Below are positions 37,333-46,915 of a stretch of DNA of 64,000 bases, in pieces. The DNA comes from Rutstroemia sp. NJR-2017a BVV2. Taxonomy: Eukaryota > Ascomycota > Leotiomycetes > Helotiales > Rutstroemiaceae. The DNA lies in NCBI GenBank assembly GCA_002946415.1, contig NJPS01000070.1:468054-532053 (forward strand), written 5' to 3'. Positions within the stretch are counted from its first letter, which is position 1. Each line of letters starts with the position of its first letter. A model generated the notes under the pieces. That model was not told the DNA's origin. It ran no database searches and saw only the letters and a program-made list of their open reading frames with translations. The position numbers were made by a program, and so were the translations under genes.

Positions 37333-38178
37333 GGCTGTATCCTACGAGGCGAGTGGGAATATGTGCAAAGATACCGGGAGGAGATCAACGAAACCCGTCA
37401 TTCTGAGCACAGCGCCTCCACTACAAATGACGAGGACAACGAAGACTCACGACCTGCAAAACGGCGAAAATCTCCCTCGATATGCACTAACAATGCATTA
37501 ACGTTACCCCACAAGCATAGCCCAAAACGTCGCCTCAGACCCCGTCACAATATTACCCTGCTCTCAACTACGCAATTTGAGCTAGACGAGGAACAGTCCC
37601 AGAGCGATTGCGAGCATCAGCCAACACCTATGAGCAATAATTATCATTGTCCTTTACCAACCTCGCGAACTCCTTCATGTATAGGAGAACCGGCATCATT
37701 TGCAGAATATCGAGAATGGCCTTTCTAAGGGTTTTTAAAACGTACCGGGATCGGGAACGATACAACATACAATCTCGAATTTCAGATGCAATATATTCCC
37801 GAATATCTTCATCTTCCCGTCCTTTCCGAAGCACTAACCAATGGTGCTAATAAAACAATACCTGTAAAAACTTCAACCCCTCGCAAGGCTGTTGTACCTT
37901 CTATGCAAAATGCAAGGACTTCAAACACTTGCAGCGTCGTTATACCTTCCATACTGAAAACAAAGACTTCAAACACTTGCAACGTCGTTATACAATCCAA
38001 AGTACAGCCAGCAATATTGCGAACCAAAAGAAGTCGTATTAGATGGACATCAAACGAGAATAAGACAATACTTAGAATGAAAAAGCACGGTTGCTCTTGG
38101 GAGGAGATTCACCACGCTCTTCTATATCGGACTTTGGGGGCAATCCAAGTACAATACTCAACGAAACTCAAGAAGTGA
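37333..38178 (+). pseudogene. Truncated paralogue of the chromodomain gene with Myb/SANT-like end (cassette 2)
   Basis: The plus frame begins after a TGA at 37330-37332 and aligns with the chromodomain gene: RPAKRRKSP, then SPKRRLRPRH, then FAEYREWPF. A TAA at 37726-37728 replaces the Gln after WPF (CAA to TAA, RIP-type). The same frame continues through GFLKRTGIGN and IPEYLHLPVLSEAL, then an internal repeat (TSNTC-[SN]-VVI twice), and ends with a Myb/SANT-like domain at about 38020-38175 (RIRWTSNENKTILRMKKHG, then YSTKLKK). There is no chromodomain here; the two paralogues share a body but have different C-termini. The upstream exons are missing. Confidence 0.7.
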
Positions 38179-38501
38179 TTATACTAAAAACTTCCATTAT
38201 AACCGACGCCCACACGAGGAACTCCGGGCATGATTCCTCTATACAAACTGGGCTGACGCCATTAATGTATTGTCATAGACCTTCTCTGCAGCGCTACAGG
38301 TTGATGTCTTTCATTATCCATTGATATTATACAAAAGCTCATTCTACCTACTACCGATTGGCAACCTTCATCCTGATTCTTATAGCATTTATTAAAATAT
38401 TTATTATACTGTACAATCATGTTAGTATTCTTCCAATGCTCTAAATCAACTTCGATGTTATACTCACCTTGATCATTAGATGCTTTTCGATTCTATATCA
38501 T
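38179..38501. other. Intergenic between the cassette 2 nuclear gene and NLR 2
   Basis: Convergent 3' ends; no gene seen. Confidence 0.6.
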
Positions 38502-40719
38502 TCATTTCCGTTTAAAAAATCGTTGAAATATCTTTTCGACCTTATTTTTAATACTCTTGTGTTGATTTTTATGCAAGTTGTCTAGGTTTTGGACAACTTT
38601 AAGTGTCCGTTTGTGATCAGGGCCCCATGCTTTCTCATATCCTTTCAGTGCTCGCTGGTACATCTTCTCGGCCTCGGCCATCTTCCCTTGCTTGCAGTAA
38701 AGTATGCCTAGATTGTTGACTGTGTCAAGTGTTGAGGTATGCTCAGGACCCCATACTTTTTCATAACCTTTGAGTACTCGCTGGTACATCTCTTCAGCCT
38801 CGACCATCTTCCCTTGATCCATATAAAGATTGCCGACATTGTTGACTATATCAAGTGTTGAGGTATGCTCAGGACCCCATGCTTTCTCCTTTCCTTTCAG
38901 TGCTCGCTGGTATATCTCTTCAGCCTTAGCTATCTTGCCTTGATCCTTGTAAAGATTGCCGACATTGTTGACTATATTGAGTGTTGAGGTATGCTCAGGA
39001 CCCAATGCTTTTTCATAACCTTTAAGTGCTCGCTGGTACATCTCTTCAGCCTCAGCTATCTTCCCTTGATTCAAGTAAAGATTGCCGAGATTGTTGACTG
39101 TATCAAGTGTTGAGATATGCTCAGGACCCCATGCTTTCTCCTTTCCTTTCAGTGCTCGCTGGTACATCTCCTCTGCTTCTGTTATTCTACCTATGGTGCT
39201 ATTTAACCATCCTAAATTATGTAGATCTTCAGCATCAATATTATTCCAATCAATTGAATTTCTCAATCGTCTATAGTCCAATCGACGTATATGCTGTTCT
39301 AAACGACGATTTCTTACCCAGAAATCTGCTTCATTGTCCCACATTACATTTTCAGCGATAGCAGATATGGCTATACAACAAAGATCAGCATCAAATTTGT
39401 GATTTAAATGCTCAAAAGTCCAATCATGAACACATATGTGAAGGCTATACGGTCCTTGTTGTGTTTCAGCCTCAACTAGTGAATACTCATATAGCTTGCT
39501 CATCGCCTTGTTGAATCTTAGTTTGCTCTTCACCACGTTCGATAGCCACTCAGGCCCAGACTTGGCTGCCTTCTGGAAAAGCTCATACCACAGATCTGTA
39601 TTGCTGAAATATGCTATGAGCCGTAGTATCTGCGCCGCTTCTGGATCTTGGGCCTCGATTTGTTTGAAGGATAGATTCCAAGTCGAATAGAGAGTCCTGT
39701 TTTCATATTCTTGAGATTCATCACAATACTGAACTAATTCATCCCAGCTTTCTTCATACATCTGCAAATAGTATCCAAAACTGTTTGCTGTTTGGCTGAT
39801 ATATGCTCCAGCTGTAGCTAATGCGAGTGGTAGTCCGTCGAGACGAACCGCAAGACTTTGCGCTTCATGATCTATCCACAGTAGATCCATCAGTTAGTTA
39901 ATTTTAACTATTGTACTCAATACTTTCTTACCTTCACTAGTATCTTTGCCTGAATAATTCGCCAAAATAGCTAGGCTCTGATGAAGATCTTGAAACTTGC
40001 CAAGTGGTAATCGTTTACCAAAATTGATTCGATTTGATCGTATTGTGATTAATATCGATCCATATGCTTGGAAGGGAAAGAATTGCCGAATATCATATCC
40101 AGTGGAGCTTTTGTTTCCGGGAAGTCGAGGATCATCGTAATTATCATAAATCACCAGCCAGTCATGATTCTCAGAGTTAGAAAGCCACTGTCTGATATTC
40201 CGAATTGCTAGGTCTTCATCTAGCTGATTTGTAACAGATCCACTTTCTCGTTCATTTGAAATTCGTAACCATAGCTCGACGATTCCCGCCTTAAGAGTAT
40301 TTTCGTTCTTGGCATTCAACCAGATAATTGATGAATATCTAGCTTGATGTTGTTTGGCAAAATGAAGGCTGAGTTGTATCTTGCCAATTCCCCCGAGACC
40401 ATAGATTACCACGATATTCTGTCTTTGAGAATCTGGTGAAAGCCATTCACTTAGTTGGATCAATTCTATCTACCGTCCGATAAAGATATCATCGTCGATC
40501 AGTGGGGCGCCGTTAAGGCTCAGACCAAGCTTGTAATTTGGAGGAAGTGGTGCTATAGATTAAATGGAAGAATTAGTAATTGTTATATATATGGCTCGGA
40601 AAGGGAAAAAGGCAAAACATACCAGGTAGAGCATGGTGGTGAAATTCTATTGTTCCAGAACTATAACCAACTTGCATACCTTGGTTATTGTTTCCCGATA
40701 AGTGGATTTGGTGAGCCAT
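38502..40719 (-). pseudogene. NLR 2: motif-NB-ARC-TPR STAND protein with one nonsense codon
   Basis: Exons 40719-40623, 40552-39932 and 39871-38502 join in phase to 695 codons; introns are 70 and 60 bp. Residues 9-24 (GNNNQGMQVGYSSGTI) carry the same motif as NLR 1, at the same residue positions. NB-ARC follows: the P-loop reads GLGGIGKIQLS, where Ile replaces the expected Thr (ACA to ATA), then LVIYDNYDDP (Walker B region) and GLPLALATAGAYI. The C-terminus has five 42-residue TPRs (39191-38562) with the core EAEEMYQRALKG and GPEHTSTL. A TAG at 40470-40472 interrupts the FIGR-x-IEL start of NB-ARC; CAG to TAG fits RIP. ATG 40719 is chosen because it gives the same spacing to the motif as in NLR 1. 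Confidence 0.85.
38562..39191 (-). repeat. Five near-identical 126-bp TPR units
   Basis: Five tandem units of 42 codons within NLR 2, each G-[KR]-x-x-EAE-x-MYQR-x-LKG-x-EK-x-x-GP-[ED]-H-x-x-TL. High similarity between units suggests recent expansion or gene conversion, as known for repeat domains of fungal NLRs. Confidence 0.9.
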
Positions 40720-41000
40720 TATCTCAGATATATTTGTGAGCTTGTGATAAATGATATCTTCTTTCTTCTTGGAAGAGTGAAACTTCAGCGAAGATTTCTG
40801 AAGGAGATAAATGGTGTTCTCAGCTACAGCCTTATGAGAGTTAAATATAGTAGCCAATAGCAATTCAGTATGATTACTACTTGATTTATATTAGTTACAA
40901 AGGAAGGATATAACCAGAGATATTGAAAAAACTGTATATTAAAAATGACTTCAACATATAAGTTGAATCTTCTAGCTTCTATCCAATACAAAGTAGCTAT

Positions 41001-41120
41001 TTATTTTCCCCAATTTATCGAACCAGAACTATTTCCTACTTGTAAACCAGAATTGTTACTGCCAGAGAAGACCACACTACCTGGTGTGAGACTCTGGGTC
41101 CTTGCTGCCTCAGTCCCCAT
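41001..41120 (-). pseudogene. Orphan C-terminal tail of a SesB-type hydrolase (cassette 2)
   Basis: A 39-codon frame ending in the same motif and terminus as the intact hydrolase: RTQSLTPGSVVFSGSNNSGL, then QVGNSSGSINWGK and stop. It lies 281 bp upstream of NLR 2 on the same strand, the position of SesB relative to NLR 1, and the sequence between it and NLR 2 resembles that between SesB and NLR 1. The catalytic exons are gone. An ATG at 41120 could by chance allow a free 39-residue motif peptide. Confidence 0.75.
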
Positions 41121-41267
41121 CCTTAGTACTAGTAGCTTTAGTGGGCGTACGCAAGATTACGGGTGAATGCAAGTTCAAAAAGAAAAAAGTACATCTGGAT
41201 TATTCCCTTCACCCTCATCGTCCCCTGCCACCCCTTCCTACTACCCCTCATCTCAAGATATGATCCA

Positions 41268-41415
41268 GCCTGCAAGCAAGTCATAATTTACCCGCACCCC
41301 CGGCAAGGCCAAGTAGAGATATCAAGTAGGACTGATATCGCCTTCATTCTGCTACTTACTGTAGCACCGCATCATTACCAGATAGTATATGGTAGCATAT
41401 ATAGGATCCCCTAGG
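41268..41415 (+). repeat. Dispersed repeat R1, copy a
   Basis: About 150 bp matching 58005-58160 in inverted orientation. Shared stretches include CTGCAAGCAAGT(C/T)ATAATTTACC, GATATCA, CGCC/CACCTTCATTCTGC and CTTAC-GT. It adjoins the broken end of the cassette 2 hydrolase. Confidence 0.7.
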
Positions 41416-42289
41416 ATTGATAAGATAGCTTTATATGGTGCCCTCGTGAAGACGTTAATCGTAACATTTTAGGTCGTGCTTCATGTGGCTTGAGAGCAGA
41501 GGTGGCTGAAATTTCGATGCGCAGGACAAATGTGGGGTTTTCAGGGTCTGATGGTTTTCGCCCTGCAGGCCGTAACAGATGAATCAGAATCCTATCACAC
41601 CGAGGATATTAAATTTGCGGAATATGAGATTGAGTTGACCTCAGATTAAAAAAATTTCGTGTTCTAAGATATTACAGCCTAAGAATACTCGTACCGGCGG
41701 TGTTTCGGTCACTGTCTGGCTGCTGAGCAAATCGCGTGAGAATAACGACTAACCCTACCAAACTCAGCCTGACCCCACCAAATCTTTACCTTTATTCATA
41801 TCTTAACAACATCGTATTTTCCCTTCTTTCATATCGATTCATCCCTCTCTCAAGTCCTTGACCGTTTACATCAACTTCATCTCGTTCAGAAGAATCCGCA
41901 GATTAGTATGCATATATACACATATATCTACCAATATCGCTAATTGTACAGCAGTCAAATCGAACAACCCCACCAACGTTGAGCCTTCAAGCTTCAGGAA
42001 TACGCCAGACAACCTTCCTCATCTACTCACGTTTTAGGAGAAGTGCATAAGATAGTGATATTCCCCGTTACAAATTCTGCTACTTTCGCTGATCGGTATA
42101 CAGGCTCATCACGGAACGCGACCTTTCTATTCATCCACAATATCCTTCCCTCTCATCTGCGATATCTTTCCATCCTACTAGCTCATCACGCTACCACATC
42201 CTTCCATCTGCGATAACATTCTATTTGCGACGTCTTTCTACAATCAAATACAACCAGCTATCGTTTCCATCAGCCACTTATCTGCAATC
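41416..42289 (+). promoter_or_regulatory. Long upstream region of a small ORF
   Basis: No gene seen. The last ~450 bp is rich in C/T-containing runs (CCCTTCTTTCATATCG, CATCCCTCTCTCAAG), which is common in fungal promoters and leaders. No clear TATA box. Confidence 0.3.
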
Positions 42290-42526
42290 ATGCCTATAAT
42301 TGAGCAACGAGAAAACATCGCACTTTGGAATATCCCAGTAAGCGACGAGGAGCGAGAGATTGTGTATCAAGGATATTACATTATCATCGCCAATCCGGAA
42401 GATCCAAAGAATCCTATAGTTAGAAAGAGATGTGATACAGCTGAAGAAACCTTTACAATTCCCAAGGGGTATATATGTGAGCTTCATGGTCATATAGTTA
42501 TGGCTAAATTATCTACCAAAACTTGA
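42290..42526 (+). CDS. Small hypothetical protein, 78 aa
   Basis: ATG to TGA, 78 residues, starting MPIIEQRENIALWNIPVSDE, mixed charge, no signal peptide or membrane segment. No family recognised. It has a long pyrimidine-rich leader upstream and converges with the gene at 42544-45352, ending 17 bp from that gene's stop. Balanced codon use and context give moderate support. Confidence 0.45.
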   Translation: MPIIEQRENIALWNIPVSDEEREIVYQGYYIIIANPEDPKNPIVRKRCDTAEETFTIPKGYICELHGHIVMAKLSTKT

Positions 42527-42543
42527 GAGAATACAAGCCTGCT

Positions 42544-45352
42544 TCATTTTTTATGCATTCCAAACAAATTCGCCAATTCGAAACCTGATTTTCGATTAAC
42601 CATGATAAAAAATGTGATCTCGCTATCATCTGTACCACTACTACCAGAGGCAAATGCACTGACACAAGTAGAACGAGGTCCCGACTCCAGTAGGTATCTC
42701 TGGCTGAGAGTCGAATGTTCACTAAATAAGCCTCCTAAAATCCATAGTTTTTCCTTTGGTATATTCGAATAAAGCTGAACGTTGCTTGGAGAATGACCCT
42801 GTGGTTGTTCTTGTAAATCCAAGGTCTTGATAATTTCGCGTGCAGCCTTGTCATCAACAATGATAGAGATTCTAACATCTTCATCAACATCGCAAGGGAA
42901 CATCACATGAATACATTCCGGATAATATCCAGCTATCACAGGCGTAAGAAACGGTTCCTGAAGATTGCCGGCTAGCTCCTCTTTCCGTGCATAACTATAT
43001 GTGAACTCAAGTTCTAGATTGATCGTTATTAGTATCGACTTAAAGATATATATCTATTCAAACTTACCTAGAGACTCAATTTCGCGAAAATCTTCCGCCT
43101 GAGATACTGTACTGATAATCGCATTCCCTGAAGGAGGGCTCCCACTTACTCCTCGATCATGTGCCACTTCACTTGATGGTTGTGAGGGAGATAGATTGAT
43201 ACTTGGAAATATATCAATGTGCTTTCGTTTGTTGGGCGGGTTGTACACTTGACCCGGTACCTCTGAAGCCCATTCATCTGCAGTAGAATCCTGTTCATGG
43301 CCACTGAGTACCTCTCCACTGGCGATTTGAATAGATGAATTTCCGGTCGTTGACAACTGCTGGCTCTGCGCGGACCCCGCAATGTAATCTGCTGCATTCA
43401 ACAATGCATCTATAGAAATAGAGTTGTTATTAGACCTAGTCGGGTTGGTATCGATAATAGGTTCGCGACCAGGAATGGGTAAGCACGGACCAGGTAGTAA
43501 CGGTACAACATCCTGTGGAAACTGGTGATCCTCGGGGTTTGATATCGGTGTCTTTTCGTATCCATAACTAGAGCCTGATGGAAATACGCCAGTAGACGAT
43601 TTTTTAGTTTGGCTTGGAGCTGATTCGGATTCGACATCCGCCTTTCGTTTTCTGGAAGGAAGTGTGCTGTCCGTTCGCCCGTTTTCTGGCTCACGATCTT
43701 CACCTGTATAAACTGTTAGATATATTGATAAGTCTCGCGGTTTCTAAACTACCTTCTGGGAGAAGCTTGTATCCTGCTGCAAGACGGCCAAATGAACTAC
43801 GACTTTCCCAATGTAACCTTTCTGCAATGATTTTCACTGTTGGAGCCGCGTCAAGCTTTAAGTTAGTACAAATAGTATTATAACTACACAAATATCAAAT
43901 CAGAGTTACTTTCTAAAAGCGATAGGTAGGTAGTACTCACTTTATGTTTAAAGCGCAACTTACAAAAAACGCGGGATCAAGAAGCACCGGAGGGCCGGAG
44001 ACGGTAGGCACTTCGTCGCGTAAAATCTCCACCAAACTAGAGACAATGTTTTGCCGTTTCTTCTTTGCGAGTTGTGCGCTACTACTGAAATAATAACCGG
44101 TAGCTGTTATGAGATTAGAATATACCTCAGCTCGCGATTGTATCTTTTCAACATACACTCCAAAGCTGGATATATAAGAAAGGCTTTCCATTCCCAGGTT
44201 TCCAAAAGGCAATTCACGATGGAATTGATCATTTCAGTAGCTGTTTGCTAGTCTTTTCGCGTTCGATTGTCAGTCTTTTTGCTTTCAGTCTATAATTTCG
44301 TAAGCATCATAATATTCAAAAATGCAGCTTCTGAGACTTACCATAGGCTGGCTGTTGGCTCTATCCTCAATTCCCAAGTTTAAACGGATCATTCTAAAAC
44401 AACATGATAGGAAACGACTGGACTATTTCACTCCACTGAAAACTGCTTCTGTTCTCGAAGCTTGGGCCCAGAGATCTTCTTCGAAATACTTAGCTTTGTT
44501 GTATAAATTCTCAAAGTCGTTTGATAGCTGTGGCAAGGTATATGCACTTTCCAGATTGTTTAATCCTTTTCGGATCTTTACTACGGCTGCCTCGACTATA
44601 CTCTGAATCTTGTTACTATCAGAATGATATTGAACTGTTGATTGTGTTGGCTGGGTACTATTTGCATTGTAATTATCGTTCGCTAGTAATAGATCTTTTT
44701 CGGGATGGGTGCGATGCGACCGGGTACGACGAGACGGGGTAAGATTGGCTTGGTTGCTTCTCTGGCCATAGTTAGAGACGAGACTGCGCTCTCTGACTCT
44801 ATGTGCCGCTGGACTCGATGCAAGTCCTTCAGATATTGATACGACTACATTAATCGATTGAATATACTCGCGGAGCATCGAATTTGTCGTAAGCAAACAT
44901 GATTCTTTCGAGATGTTGTACACTATATCGAAATGATCCGCCGTAACACTTCATCGTATTTAGTGAGCTTCTTTCAATATAAACCTTTATACATACTACT
45001 GATCATATGAAAAGTCCCAATAGCCTGGCAGATAAAAGGTATCGTACACCTTTTGCACCCTTTCCTTCACTATCATTGCTATAGTATCTTGTGGGGCTTT
45101 CCCACAGCAAAGACTGTAGCGACAATTCGAATGGAAGAAGGTCTGTTGAGGATAATTTCCTAGTGAAAATGGATTGATCGTTATTTGAACTGCGGCGCTG
45201 TGAGGTCCAGATTGCACAAACAAATGAATATAAGTTATCGTAGTTAAAGAAATATGATGCTTTGGAGACCGCTCCAAACTCTCTTCTTGCTGCTTCACAG
45301 AGCAGTATTGGACACTTCCCTTACAAAGAGATAAAAAATCGTTCTCATTCAT
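42544..45352 (-). pseudogene. Seven-exon orphan nuclear-type protein, one nonsense codon
   Basis: Exons 45352-44997, 44948-44342, 44247-44126, 44084-43964, 43855-43753, 43703-43068 and 43013-42544 join in phase with GT-AG introns (41 to 108 bp) to 804 codons. A single TAG at 44423-44425 interrupts it (context GVK-stop-SSRFL), probably TGG to TAG. Visible features are a Ser/Thr/Arg-rich segment (SRRTRSHRTHPEK), two basic clusters (SRKRKADVES; PPNKRKHIDI) fit for nuclear import, and a compact C-terminal domain beginning ELEFTYSYARKEEL. I recognise no catalytic motif. The exon model is my reading of splice signals; if the TAG is real, a first product would end near 44426. A start at 44878 is a possible alternative. 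Confidence 0.55.
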
Positions 45353-45802
45353 ATTGTCTTATGTTGAAGAAAAAAGGATTAGGCAACGCAAGCAAGATGA
45401 AGATGTGAGAGTGAACAGGTTGGTTCATTGTGGTCATGTGATCGCCTATTTAGTGCCACCCAACATGTACATAGCCACAAGAATTCATAATCCTACCCAC
45501 ACATTTTCTGCAAGTACACTAAAAATCAAAATTCTCAAAATTTTGATTTTTAGAGTAGAAATTGATATTTTGACGCTAAACCTCTTTGGAAACAATCCTC
45601 CTTCACAAAGCAGATAGGTAGCTCTTCAAGATGGAAATGATAATGAAACAGGGGGCTCTTTCGGATCAGGGGAGTGATGCGATGTTAAGTATAAGAAGCT
45701 TGCAGAACGAGGCAACCAGTATAAGTATCTTGCACAATTATAAGGAAGAGTAACACAAATACGCTTCCCAGACCTCACTTCACCTTCTACACTCTATTCA
45801 GT
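45353..45802 (+). promoter_or_regulatory. Divergent promoter region
   Basis: Separates the orphan gene (minus) from the GTPase-like gene (plus). Contains a near-perfect hairpin at 45525-45553 (AAAATCAAAATTCTCAAAATTTTGATTTTAGAG). No gene supported. Confidence 0.4.
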
Positions 45803-46915
45803 ATGTCTAATAACGTCGGAGAAATCATCTATTTGCTTGTTCTTGGAGTAGAAGGCGTCGGAAAGTCTCTAATAGTCAGCCGAATGGTCGGCGATCTTCC
45901 TATTGTAAGTTTGTACATACTCGGCTTCTCCCCCAATTCTCGATATACTGTATCTGACTGTGTGATTTGATTTAGCTTCATCTCTTAGAAGATAATCACT
46001 CCACCCCTATAACCTATCCTGTGATATCGGCGATGGGCAGTCCGCTGAAGCTCAAGCTTGTAATCCAAGAATGTTCGACCTTAGGGAAACTAAGCACAAT
46101 CATGGCTGAAAATAGTCACTTTCCACGAAATGTCGTTCTCATATTCCACTATGGCTTAGAAGACAGTTTTAAAAGGTATGAAGCCTTCTGCAGAATGCTC
46201 CAGAAGCACCGGACCCGGTACAACTTTCTTTGCATTGCTAATACGGATCGCTCGGTTGGAGGAACTTCTGGATGGAGGGAGAGGATCGCACTACTAGTCA
46301 ACAAACCGGAACCTCGATTTTGCTAACTTCACTGGAAAAGACGGACCCGGATCTTCGAAATATTATCAGCTCCTTTTTTCTGATATCTTGGAAAACAATC
46401 AGCTTACGACTGATAAGTGTTTCCTCGACGATCAGGTCTCTCCTTATTCCGGTACAACAACATTGGAACTTTTCAAGGGCCCGTGGATCAGCGGTATTCT
46501 GACCATTGAATGTTGTACACAGTGGCAGACCGGAAGAGATGGGCTCATCACGGCACCGCAAGTGCGATCCTGGATAGGCGGCAGAGATGATATGGAAGAA
46601 AAGTCGCAAGGGTTTGCTACTGTGAAAACAAGTGCATCGTGGAGCAATTGGTCCTTGGATACTATGCAAGATAAGGGATATGCAGGAGAGGCTTCGATCG
46701 ATCAGAAGAGTTTGCAGGGGTTGAACAGTGGAAGGTCAGATGATGAAGCTGGAGAAATTGCGGCACAGAGCGATTGCATTCCGTATACGACGCTAGGGAA
46801 GGGATACGGAGCAGAGGAGAAGTCGACCAACAGGGAAGGTTCGAGCACATTATACGAAATAAGCACATCAAACGAAACGAGCGGTTGGTACCCAGATGAT
46901 GAAGGGGAAGCATAG
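45803..46915 (+). CDS. P-loop GTPase-like protein, apparently intact
   Basis: Exons 45803-45904, 45976-46254 and 46298-46915 join in phase to 332 residues. The first exon ends in a P-loop (LVLGVEGVGKSLIVSRMVG) of the GxxxxGKS type. Later there is FLCIANTDRS, resembling the N-x-x-D guanine-specificity strand but with ANTD rather than NKXD, and the downstream FTGKDGPGSSKYYQLLFSDI block. The C-terminal ~150 residues are acidic and Ser/Gly-rich. Intron 1 (70 bp) has a strong donor GTAAGT; intron 2 (43 bp, GTTGGA...CTACTAG) is weaker, and a frameshift is the alternative there. It may bind nucleotide in a signalling role; family assignment is uncertain. Confidence 0.55.

Noticed and set aside
38562..39191. 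Regularly spaced repeats considered as a CRISPR-like array
   Set aside because: The 126-bp units are coding TPRs in frame with NLR 2; there are no short repeats with unique spacers and the genome is eukaryotic.
45525..45553. Hairpin AAAATTCTCAAAATTTTGATTTTAG as a bacterial-type terminator
   Set aside because: Eukaryotic nuclear context and location between two divergent genes; probably a chance AT palindrome.
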